41,064 bases of DNA, taken from the NCBI GenBank assembly GCA_012839085.1, contig DUNZ01000144.1, positions 1 to 41,064 of the forward strand. The letters run 5' to 3'. Positions 1-7,436 of the stretch are shown here, one piece after another (within the stretch, counting starts at the first letter, position 1; each line of letters begins with the position of its first letter). A model generated the notes under the pieces. It had not been told where the DNA came from and made no database searches. It saw only the letters and a list, made by a program, of their open reading frames with translations. Made by a program: the position numbers and the translations under genes. This DNA is from Clostridiales bacterium (GTDB lineage Bacteria > Bacillota > Clostridia > Lachnospirales > Lachnospiraceae).

Positions 1-7
1 AATAAAA

Positions 8-34
8 TCAGGAATTGCCATGGGCAATTCCTGA
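8..34 (-). terminator. Intrinsic terminator for the leftward 48-aa gene
   Basis: A perfect 12-bp inverted repeat with a 3-base loop. Read on the minus strand it is followed by a T-rich run (TTTTATT), so it terminates leftward transcription. It lies about 95 bases past the stop of the small ORF at 128-274, the only leftward gene nearby. Confidence 0.75.
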
Positions 35-127
35 AGTGAGGGGATTCGTTCGATTTACGAGAAAGCTACACCAAACCATATTTTCAAGGACATTTCCTAT
101 TCATCCATACATAAAATTTCTTATCAC

Positions 128-274
128 CTAATATTTGTTGTTCTTTCTTCCAATTCCTTCTTCTCTTACATTATGCTCCTGATTTTGATTTCTGGGTTTC
201 ACAGAATTGGTAATACTATTAAAGATTTCTTGCTCTTTTTTTTGTCTTTCTTTTTCCCGTTTTTCTTTATTCAT
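128..274 (-). CDS. Small highly charged protein, 48 aa, unknown function
   Basis: This short ORF starts with ATG at 274 and has a strong ribosome binding site (GAGGTGAT, about 4 bases upstream). It ends at TAG (128-130) and is followed by an intrinsic terminator. The product begins MNKEKREKERQKKEQE and continues with an Asn/Gln-rich stretch. It is strongly Lys/Glu/Arg-rich, with no signal peptide, membrane segment or Cys. The first 16 residues could form a charged helix. I do not recognise a family. Support comes from the start site and the terminator, not from homology. It is divergent from the response-regulator gene at 477. The rightward frame over the same DNA is a shadow translating A-rich codons as Phe-rich protein. 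Confidence 0.6.
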   Translation of the reverse strand: MNKEKREKERQKKEQEIFNSITNSVKPRNQNQEHNVREEGIGRKNNKY

Positions 275-350
275 AGGATCACCTCATCCATAGTATGCTT
301 TGAGCTTTCATTAAATATGTGTTTTTTGTGTCTTCCAATTAATGATGGGT

Positions 351-379
351 TTTACAAACATTTAACAAAATGTTATAAT
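351..379 (+). promoter_or_regulatory. Sigma-A-type promoter for the response regulator
   Basis: TTTACA (351-356), a 17-base spacer and TATAAT (374-379) match the vegetative consensus closely. It would give a leader of about 90 bases before the gene at 477. A small inverted repeat (GTTTATT/AATAAAC, about 393-407) lies just downstream in the leader. Confidence 0.65.
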
Positions 380-476
380 AATGGTAAGCTAGTTTATTTA
401 ATAAACAATTTATAAGTTTATACTGAATCTAATTTGTGTTCCTTATCGTTTTCCAATATAGTTGAGAGGTGTCTAA

Positions 477-2084
477 ATGTATACGATCTTTATATCTGAC
501 GACGAATTTGCAATCAGAGAAGGTTTAAAATCTTTAGTTGACTGGGAAGCTTTAGGATTTAAAATTTGTGGAGAAGCCAGCAATGGAAGTGATTCCTTGG
601 CTAATATACTGGCCAAACGGCCTGATATTTCAATTCTAGATATCCGTATGCCCAAATTGCATGGAATTGATGTAATTAAGGAGGCCAGAGAGCAAGGATA
701 TACTGGTAAATTCATTCTCTTAAGTGGCTATTCTGACTTTCGCTATGCGCAGAACGCCATTCGTTATGGAGTTGATTATTATTTAACCAAACCAATTGAC
801 GAAGATGAATTATCCCTAGCAATTAGTGAACTTAAGACCCAATTAGATCAAGAATATAAAAAAGATAATTACATATCTCTATGTAAAAGGAAAGCTAAAT
901 ATGTTATCCTTCAAGAGTTACTTACAAATACGTATGAATCAGATTCATTTATTTTATCAGCTACCGATAGAATAGATTTGAACTTAGAAGCTGATATCTA
1001 TCAGGTTGTTTTATATGAAAATTTCGATAAAACAATCTCTGATTTTGCCTATAATTTTGCAGATTTATTAAAAATTGCTAATAAAGGAAATCAAACCTTT
1101 GAATGTATTTCCGATGAAAATACAAATATTATTTTGTTAAAGGGAAATTATGCTCTAAAAAAGTTCCAAGACTTTCTAAATCATTACGAAAAATTAACAC
1201 CTCAGAAAGGAAGCCCTCTGGACAGCCTCTTCTTGGCTTATGGAAAGCCAGTAACTAATCTCACAGACATTCACCAATCATATGAAGATGCCCTAGCTCT
1301 AATACATAGAAGATTTTTCTGTTCGCCCGGGCAGCATAGTCTAGGCTATGAAGAACTTCCTACATTCTATATAGAAAAAAAAGAGATAACGGATGATTTG
1401 TTGCAAAATTACGCCAATCTGCTAACCGATCATATTCAGACCTTTAATCGCAACAAAGTTTCAGAAACTTTAAATCAGTTAAAAGAATATTTATTTAAGG
1501 TAGATGATGAAATCCCTGCCATAAAACTTTTCCTTACAGATATGTATTTGCAGATTAAAGAAAAGATAAATCATTTGTATAGCACCATTGATATACCCTT
1601 TCCTACAAATTCGACCATTATTGAATGCATTGATAGTAAATATTATCTTTATGAAATTATTGAGTTTTTATCAGAGCAATTCGAGATGATTATGCGTTCA
1701 ACGGGCAATTCATCGAGAGATAGTATTATTGATGATGTTATATATTATATTGATCATAATTACAAGAACAATATTAAGTTAGAAACCATAGCCCCTTTAT
1801 TCGGTTATAATAGTGCATATCTTGGAAAAATTTTTAGTAAAACTGTGGGTATCAGTTTTAATTCCTATGTGGATACGGTTCGAATTAATCAGTCAAAGAA
1901 ACTTTTATTACAAAATGATCTTAAGGTTTATAAGATATCAGAACTTATTGGTTATAAAAATGTAGATTATTTTCATAAGAAATTCAAAAAATATGTGGGG
2001 ATTAGCCCAGCGGAATATAGAAAGAGAAATAAAGCAAGACAATCGCAGGAAGAATCCGCTTCTACTAATGAAAATAGAAGTTAA
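477..2084 (+). CDS. YesN/AraC-type response regulator
   Basis: A two-component response regulator of 535 aa. The N-terminal receiver domain (about 1-120) has the acidic pair D8/D9, the phosphoacceptor D55 in SILDIRMP, Ser83 in LLSGYSD and Lys105 in YLTKPID. A long middle region of unclear fold follows, then a C-terminal AraC/XylS double helix-turn-helix (about 430-520), including YLGKIFSKTVGISFNSYV and a KKYVGISPAEYRK-type end. Proteins like this (YesN) normally work with a YesM-type membrane kinase and control sugar ABC importers. No kinase gene lies in the window, but a sugar-type importer and a YesL-like gene converge on it from the right, so they are its likely targets (inference). The start is set by GAGAGGTG 6 bases before the ATG. 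Confidence 0.92.
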   Translation: MYTIFISDDEFAIREGLKSLVDWEALGFKICGEASNGSDSLANILAKRPDISILDIRMPKLHGIDVIKEAREQGYTGKFILLSGYSDFRYAQNAIRYGVDYYLTKPIDEDELSLAISELKTQLDQEYKKDNYISLCKRKAKYVILQELLTNTYESDSFILSATDRIDLNLEADIYQVVLYENFDKTISDFAYNFADLLKIANKGNQTFECISDENTNIILLKGNYALKKFQDFLNHYEKLTPQKGSPLDSLFLAYGKPVTNLTDIHQSYEDALALIHRRFFCSPGQHSLGYEELPTFYIEKKEITDDLLQNYANLLTDHIQTFNRNKVSETLNQLKEYLFKVDDEIPAIKLFLTDMYLQIKEKINHLYSTIDIPFPTNSTIIECIDSKYYLYEIIEFLSEQFEMIMRSTGNSSRDSIIDDVIYYIDHNYKNNIKLETIAPLFGYNSAYLGKIFSKTVGISFNSYVDTVRINQSKKLLLQNDLKVYKISELIGYKNVDYFHKKFKKYVGISPAEYRKRNKARQSQEESASTNENRS

Positions 2085-2115
2085 CTAAAATTATCCAAAA
2101 CAAAGATTAAGAACA

Positions 2116-2180
2116 GCCTGATTCTAAACAGTATCCTCCTTAAATTCCGTGGGATACAGGACAAGAATCAGGCCTTTTTT
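2116..2180 (+). terminator. Terminator after the response regulator
   Basis: A 10-bp outer stem (GCCTGATTCT with AGAATCAGGC) encloses a second partial stem (GTATCC with GGATAC) and is followed by CTTTTTT. It is oriented for rightward transcription from the response regulator and sits between two convergent genes. Confidence 0.8.
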
Positions 2181-2183
2181 CAC

Positions 2184-2795
2184 TTACTCGCTTTCTTCTA
2201 ACTTTTGAAAAATACGAAGTGCAAAGGAACTTACTGTAAAAATAATAAATGCTGGTCCTAAAATAATACCAAAAAATATATTTGTTTTATTAAAGAATAT
2301 TAAAAGCAAAGTAAAAGCTATAATTAACAACAATATAATTGTTCTTAATACAAATCTTATACTTATAAGAAAGGAATTTTTTAATGTATTAAAAATTGTG
2401 TTATCATATCTTGCTATCAAGGGATAAGCATATATAAAAGAGAAGGTGAAATATACGGAAGCAAGAACACCTACGATTACCAGGGGAAGAGGATTTGATT
2501 CTATAGCATAAAACAAACTAAAATTTATGCATACTAAATAAATCGAAGCCATTGTAATGAATCCCAAGATAATTCCTTGTTTCCAATTCTCCTTAAAGGC
2601 TTTTAGAAAGGATTTTCCTATATATCCTTCTTGATCATCCACCATTTTTAAGGCAACACTATAGGCTGCCACAGTAGAGGCTCCAATGGTGACAATGGGA
2701 AGGCTAAACAAAATCCATAGAAAATTCAATTTAAGTACATCTAATAATCTAGATAAAAATTTATAAAGTGGACTATCCAAGCTAAAAAAACCCAT
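2184..2795 (-). CDS. YesL-like (DUF624) membrane protein
   Basis: A 203-aa integral membrane protein with about five hydrophobic segments. The N-terminal pattern (LYKFLSRLLDVLKLNFLWIL, then PIVTIGASTVAAYSV) is typical of the YesL/DUF624 family. These proteins accompany YesMN two-component systems and oligosaccharide ABC importers, but their biochemical role is not established. The gene is last in the leftward importer operon, separated from the binding-protein gene by 134 bases that contain a long stem-loop. The start follows GGAAGTAAGTA; the end is close to the convergent terminator. Confidence 0.85.
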   Translation of the reverse strand: MGFFSLDSPLYKFLSRLLDVLKLNFLWILFSLPIVTIGASTVAAYSVALKMVDDQEGYIGKSFLKAFKENWKQGIILGFITMASIYLVCINFSLFYAIESNPLPLVIVGVLASVYFTFSFIYAYPLIARYDNTIFNTLKNSFLISIRFVLRTIILLLIIAFTLLLIFFNKTNIFFGIILGPAFIIFTVSSFALRIFQKLEESE

Positions 2796-2819
2796 TACTT
2801 ACTTCCTTTCTTTTTGAAA

Positions 2820-2870
2820 GGGCTATTATAAAACCTAAGCTAGGAAGTATAGTAGGTTTTACAACAGCCC
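2820..2870 (-). repeat. Long stem-loop between binding-protein gene and yesL-like gene
   Basis: Two 18-base arms (2820-2837 and 2853-2870) separated by 15 bases. At the DNA level they differ at two places, but in the leftward RNA both become G·U pairs, so all 18 positions pair. No long T-run follows directly. It probably acts as a partial terminator, processing site or 3' stabiliser that keeps binding-protein mRNA more abundant than the flanking mRNA (inference). Confidence 0.6.
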
Positions 2871-2929
2871 CTTTCCTTTCAGAACTTAAGCCAATTCAAT
2901 TACTTAAGAACTGATTTATTTTTTAATTA

Positions 2930-4603
2930 TTATTTACCTAACACTTCATCTTCTGCCGCTTTTCTCTTAGCTGCTTCTTCAATACAGAATTGAGCACACT
3001 CTTCAAATCCGTATTCGTATGCTTTCTCTCTCATCTCTTTAACTATCTCTTCATATTCTTCGTCAGTTTCAGCATAAATTGCTCTCCAAGAATAATCCTT
3101 AATACAGGTGATTACCTGTTCCCAAATTAGCTTTAATTCTGCACTTCTTGTTGCCATAGTATAGGTGGTTCCTGGAACTACAACGTAAGGGCGATTTTGT
3201 AGATACTCGTCTGCAGTGGTATATCCTACGTAGTCTCTCCAGTCTTGCAAAATATCAGAAGCCTCTAAAGCATTATAACTTCTCCAATATTCATAATTAT
3301 ATTTCTCACCGTTGGAATCTGGATTATAGGAATCTAGAGCCCAAGTAACATTATTCATTTGATTTGAACCATCACTATAAGTACCACTATAATCTCCGGT
3401 CATTTCCGTATTTTTATCTTCTCTACATTTTAATCCCAAATCTGTGAAATAGGTATTACCATCTTCATCGTAATCCCAAGTAAGACCCTTAGGGCCATAT
3501 TCGGAAACCATTCTTCCCTCTGGTGTACACAACCAGTTGATAATCTCCATACATTTTTCTGGATACTGAGTCTTGGATCCGATGGTCCATACACGGTTAC
3601 CACCATATACATTTAAACCATAGGTTAATGTTTTTTGATCTTCCATTGCCAAGGTATACATTGCTTTTCCTTCAGCAATATGCTCTGGGGTATTATAGTT
3701 AATAGAAGCCATATAATCAAAGATATTAAAGAATGCCGCACCATCCTGATAATCTTCCGCAGAACCATCAAATTTCTGGGTTAGGGAGTCAGGATCTAAT
3801 AAGTCTCTTTGATATAATTGATTATGGAATTTCAAACTTCTTAAGTACATACCACCTTCTTCAAGACAACTTTCCCAAGTTTGATTTTCTACATTATAAA
3901 GACCAACGCCAAATTCATCATATCCATATAAGGCTCCAGTAGCCTTAACGAACATTACCATGTCGCCGTCCCAGTCATTGAATAGTGATACACCATAAGT
4001 TTCTTTACCTGTATCTGAAGTAGGGCAAATTTTCTTCATTTCAGCTAATACATCAATCCAATCTTCTAAGGTTTCAACCTTTGGGTAACCCAATTGTTTG
4101 TATAAGTCCCAACGAACGTCAGGATGATAGAAAAAGGCCTGATGATCTTCCGCAGAAGGAGCTACCGCATGACCAAATCCATATACTTTACCACCAGAAA
4201 TCTGTGCATTCTTCTCAAGAGCCTTCTGCATATTTTCTTTAATATAAGGTCCAAATTCCTCTAATAGATTGTCCTGATTCCAATCCAGTAACATTCCCTT
4301 TTCAACTGCTTCAATGTAATCATCGGTATCCGCTCCAAAGATAACGATATCCCCAAGATTACCTGATTCCATACGGGTAACGAATACACCCTCATCATCT
4401 TTTACAATGTTTACTTTAACATTAAAGCGATCCAATAATTCTTTTGCAAACCAACCAATCTGCTCACCGGAATAGTTAGCTAATTGAGAATAAACCGTCA
4501 GAGTGATGGTTTCCTCTTTTTTATTTTTGCATCCTGCTAACACCGATGATGCTGCCATTACCACAATTAGTAACAGAGCAAGAAATTTACTTTTCTTTCT
4601 CAT
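2930..4603 (-). CDS. Extracellular solute-binding lipoprotein of a sugar-type ABC importer
   Basis: A 557-aa binding protein. Signal peptide at 1-24 with lipobox SSVLAGC, so Cys25 would be lipidated and the protein anchored outside the membrane. The size and sequence style (GDIVIFGADTDDYIEAVEKG, PEGRMVSEYGPKG) fit the family 1 extracellular binding proteins of LplA/YtcQ type, which deliver oligosaccharides or sugar derivatives. The ligand cannot be read from sequence. It follows two permease genes in the same direction (67-base gap). The start is set by GGAGGAG upstream of the ATG. The conserved stem-loop downstream is consistent with high expression of this component. Confidence 0.9.
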   Translation of the reverse strand: MRKKSKFLALLLIVVMAASSVLAGCKNKKEETITLTVYSQLANYSGEQIGWFAKELLDRFNVKVNIVKDDEGVFVTRMESGNLGDIVIFGADTDDYIEAVEKGMLLDWNQDNLLEEFGPYIKENMQKALEKNAQISGGKVYGFGHAVAPSAEDHQAFFYHPDVRWDLYKQLGYPKVETLEDWIDVLAEMKKICPTSDTGKETYGVSLFNDWDGDMVMFVKATGALYGYDEFGVGLYNVENQTWESCLEEGGMYLRSLKFHNQLYQRDLLDPDSLTQKFDGSAEDYQDGAAFFNIFDYMASINYNTPEHIAEGKAMYTLAMEDQKTLTYGLNVYGGNRVWTIGSKTQYPEKCMEIINWLCTPEGRMVSEYGPKGLTWDYDEDGNTYFTDLGLKCREDKNTEMTGDYSGTYSDGSNQMNNVTWALDSYNPDSNGEKYNYEYWRSYNALEASDILQDWRDYVGYTTADEYLQNRPYVVVPGTTYTMATRSAELKLIWEQVITCIKDYSWRAIYAETDEEYEEIVKEMREKAYEYGFEECAQFCIEEAAKRKAAEDEVLGK

Positions 4604-4670
4604 TCTATTATCTCCTCCTTCTTATTGCTTTTATATTCACTGCAGAACTCCTGCAGTTAAACACCCAACT

Positions 4671-5630
4671 TTAGCCTTTTACTGCACCAAGCATAATTCC
4701 TTTTTCAAAGTAGCGTTGCATAAACGGATAAACGAACAAAATAGGTAATACAGTTACCATAGAAATGGTATATTTTATTGTTTTAGAATTTAGTAACAAA
4801 GCCTGATCTGCTGCCGATAGCTGCCCAGTCCCTGATCTCATAATTGCGCCAATATTAGATGTTTCGTTCAAGTATGTATATAGACGATGCTGTAAGGTAT
4901 GTAAACTGGCATCATTTTGCATTAAAATCAAGGAATCTGTAAATGAGTTCCAATGTCCTACTGCACCAAATATGGCTATGGTTGCTAAGATTGGCTTACT
5001 TAAGGGCCAAATGATTTTCGTAAATACATTGATATAGGTAGCTCCATCAATATAGGCACTTTCTTCTAGTTCCGCTGGAATGGACTCTATATAGGTCTTT
5101 ACTAGAATAATATTATATGGTGCTACAATTCCTGGTATGATATAACCTAAGAAATTATCGGTTAACCCTACCATGGACATATTAAGGTACCAAGGTATCA
5201 TACCTGCATTAAAATACATGGTTATTACAATAAAACGGTACCACAGACTTCTTCCCCACATTTCCTTTTTTGTAACAACAAAGCCAACTAATCCAGAAGC
5301 AGCCACCATTAATCCTGTCCCTAATACAGTTCTACTAACGGATACCATAAAGGAGGTCATTAAATCATTTACATTCTTTAGGGATATGTAGTTTTTTAAA
5401 TGAAGTCCTTTTGGTATCAGGGTTATAGCTCCCTTACGGACTAAATCATTGTCACTGATTGTATTGATAAACAAATAATAAAAGGGGAAAATACAAGCTA
5501 TTGTAAATATTATAAAAAATGAGTAGTTTAATATATTAAATATAACATCACCAGGATGGAGATGGTATTTTGGTCCGGAAGACTTCAATTGTTTTTTTTC
5601 GTTTTTCTTGTTAGCTAAATTTATCTTCAT
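4671..5630 (-). CDS. ABC importer permease, YtcP/LplC type
   Basis: A 319-aa inner-membrane permease with about six transmembrane segments. The cytoplasmic coupling (EAA) loop is recognisable as PAELEESAYIDGATYINVFTKIIWPLSKP, given here only in part as ELEESAYIDGA. The C-terminus, QRYFEKGIMLGAVKG, is characteristic of the LplC/YtcP class of carbohydrate permeases. It begins 11 bases after the stop of the upstream permease gene with a clear AGGAGGT site, so the two are co-transcribed. No ATPase gene is nearby; such systems usually share an MsmX-type ATPase encoded elsewhere. Confidence 0.92.
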   Translation of the reverse strand: MKINLANKKNEKKQLKSSGPKYHLHPGDVIFNILNYSFFIIFTIACIFPFYYLFINTISDNDLVRKGAITLIPKGLHLKNYISLKNVNDLMTSFMVSVSRTVLGTGLMVAASGLVGFVVTKKEMWGRSLWYRFIVITMYFNAGMIPWYLNMSMVGLTDNFLGYIIPGIVAPYNIILVKTYIESIPAELEESAYIDGATYINVFTKIIWPLSKPILATIAIFGAVGHWNSFTDSLILMQNDASLHTLQHRLYTYLNETSNIGAIMRSGTGQLSAADQALLLNSKTIKYTISMVTVLPILFVYPFMQRYFEKGIMLGAVKG

Positions 5631-5641
5631 ACTTCCACCTC

Positions 5642-7096
5642 CTATATAATCGTATTACCACGGATAATCTTAGACAATTTATTTGCAATAAATAATAAGG
5701 TTACGCTGACTAATGATTTCACCATACCAATAACCGTTGATATTGGTATATTCCCCTGGTCAATACCAAGTTTATAAACATAAAGATCTAACACCTTAAT
5801 GTCCTGGGTGTTATTCGGGTTTTCAAATACAAGATATTGATCTAATCCATTGCTTAGAATACCTGCAACGCCCATTAAGAATAGAACAAAGAAGGTAGGA
5901 AGTAGTCCAGGTACTGTAACATGCCACATCTTCTGGAAACGTCCTGCTCCGTCTACTGTTGCTGCCTCATATAATTGCTGATCAATACCAGATATTCCTG
6001 CAATATAAACAATAGCACTCCAGCCGATGCCCTTCCACATTCCCCAAGCAAGCATCTTTAACCAGATATGGTCTCCATTCATTAAAAAGTTTACTGCAGT
6101 ACCACCATTTCTCACAATTAGATTACTAATAAGCCCGTCTGTAGCAAATATGGTACAAGCGAAAGAGTAGACCAAAACCCAGCTAATAAAATTGGGTATT
6201 GTGGTACAGGTTTGAATAAACCTACGTATTCGCATATTTTTTATTTCACATAAAAAGATGGCAAAGGCCATTGCACACCAACTAGTGGATAATCCAAGAG
6301 CACTCATGGCCAAGGTATTCTGCATCACCTTGACAATATCATTTCGAGTTGCTTTATTTTGAAATAAGATAGTAAACCACTTAAATCCAACAAAATTTTC
6401 CCAACTTAAAGTTCCGCCCGCTTTATAATCAAAAAAGGCATATCGCCATCCCCATAAAGGAAGGTAGCTGAATACAAATGTTAGGGCGATAAATGGCATC
6501 AATATTAAAAACAGTTTATACTTTGCTTCTAAGGAATAAACCTCATTCTTATTAGGTTTTGGAATTAAGTAAAGCAATACTATGGTTAATACTAAAACAA
6601 TGGTAAACATTGCGCCTATAATATAAACCCCATTGGGAAACATCGGTTGTACCCAATCGGTATTGCTTGTTTTTGATACCTGATTATAAGCAATTAGAGC
6701 TCCTCCTAATCCCAGATATCCAACAAAGGTACCGATTAGTACTATGTAGTGACCAAGTCTTCTTAATTTAAAAGATCCTAGAGACATACAACCTGCAGCT
6801 ACGGCCGAAAAAATACCTAAACAAGATAACAAACTAGAAATAAACAATAGGACAAAAGTACTTTCCTGAACCCATCCTCTGTTTACAGCTCGCGTTATAC
6901 TCTGCGTAAGCGCCGAATACGAAACACCCGATGTAAATAAGGACATGTTTCCGTTAACCATACCACATATCCTTGCTGGGTTAAAACTGGGAATAAATAA
7001 ACTGATTGCAAAAATAATAATTACTATTCTATATAAGTAATAAAGAAAATCAGTTATTCGTCCTTTCATAGATTTTAATTGCTTTTCCTCATGCAT
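5642..7096 (-). CDS. ABC importer permease, LplB type, with N-terminal membrane extension
   Basis: A 484-aa permease. The last 290 or so residues are a normal LplB-type permease: it starts around YKLFLILMPFIALTFVFSYL and carries the coupling loop DQQLYEAATVDGAGRFQKMW. The first 190 residues are extra and hold about four hydrophobic segments, so the protein is far longer than the usual 300-320 aa. The start is placed at ATG 7096 (MHEEKQL) because GGGAGGAG lies four bases upstream; longer in-frame starts have no such site. First gene of the leftward importer operon. The extension could be an accessory membrane domain; its role is unknown. Confidence 0.88.
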   Translation of the reverse strand: MHEEKQLKSMKGRITDFLYYLYRIVIIIFAISLFIPSFNPARICGMVNGNMSLFTSGVSYSALTQSITRAVNRGWVQESTFVLLFISSLLSCLGIFSAVAAGCMSLGSFKLRRLGHYIVLIGTFVGYLGLGGALIAYNQVSKTSNTDWVQPMFPNGVYIIGAMFTIVLVLTIVLLYLIPKPNKNEVYSLEAKYKLFLILMPFIALTFVFSYLPLWGWRYAFFDYKAGGTLSWENFVGFKWFTILFQNKATRNDIVKVMQNTLAMSALGLSTSWCAMAFAIFLCEIKNMRIRRFIQTCTTIPNFISWVLVYSFACTIFATDGLISNLIVRNGGTAVNFLMNGDHIWLKMLAWGMWKGIGWSAIVYIAGISGIDQQLYEAATVDGAGRFQKMWHVTVPGLLPTFFVLFLMGVAGILSNGLDQYLVFENPNNTQDIKVLDLYVYKLGIDQGNIPISTVIGMVKSLVSVTLLFIANKLSKIIRGNTII

Positions 7097-7262
7097 AATA
7101 CTCCTCCCGTCCATTATAAGACATTGCTTTACAGTTAATATTATACACATCTAAAACAATCATAACTACCTCAAATACTTCACATAAATTACAATACTTT
7201 TTTGTTTTCATGCTAAACAAATTAGCTAAAAAGATATAAAATTTTTATTTCTATTTGTTATA

Positions 7263-7291
7263 ATCATATAATAAAACTTTCAAAATATCAA
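7263..7291 (-). promoter_or_regulatory. Promoter candidate for the sugar-type importer operon
   Basis: On the minus strand TTGATA (7286-7291), a 17-base spacer and TATGAT (7263-7268). This would leave a leader of roughly 160 bases before the permease start at 7096. The region is AT-rich, so other -10-like sequences exist. Confidence 0.4.
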
Positions 7292-7370
7292 TGACTTGTA
7301 AAACAATGGTGTAAATTTGTTAAACTAACCAAGACTTTTCTTAAGGATTTACCGCTGAAAGAACAATGAA

Positions 7371-7394
7371 AAAGGGCGATTAAAATCGCCCTTT
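7371..7394 (-). terminator. Terminator of the surface-protein gene
   Basis: A perfect 11-bp stem (AAAGGGCGATT with AATCGCCCTTT) and a 2-base loop, followed on the minus strand by a short T-run. It lies 43 bases after the stop of the gene at 7437-9275. Confidence 0.8.
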
Positions 7395-7436
7395 AAACTC
7401 TATCTCATTACCTATTTTAAGTACAAGATTATAGAT

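Larger units (their letters stand above)
7097..7436. other. Intergenic stretch: importer promoter and upstream gene's terminator
   Basis: About 340 bases without a convincing gene. The left part is the leader of the importer operon, the middle has the promoter candidate at 7263-7291, and the right end has the terminator at 7371-7394. No riboswitch or convincing catabolite-repression site was recognised. Confidence 0.6.

Noticed and set aside
275-300. Sigma-E-like element (CATACTAT) upstream of the 48-aa gene
   Set aside because: The -10 resembles CATACANT, but the -35 spacing is off and the transcript would start inside the ribosome binding site.
173-415. Rightward 80-aa frame rich in Phe
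   Set aside because: It is the complement of A-rich codons of the leftward 48-aa gene; it has no ribosome binding site and overlaps the promoter of the response regulator.
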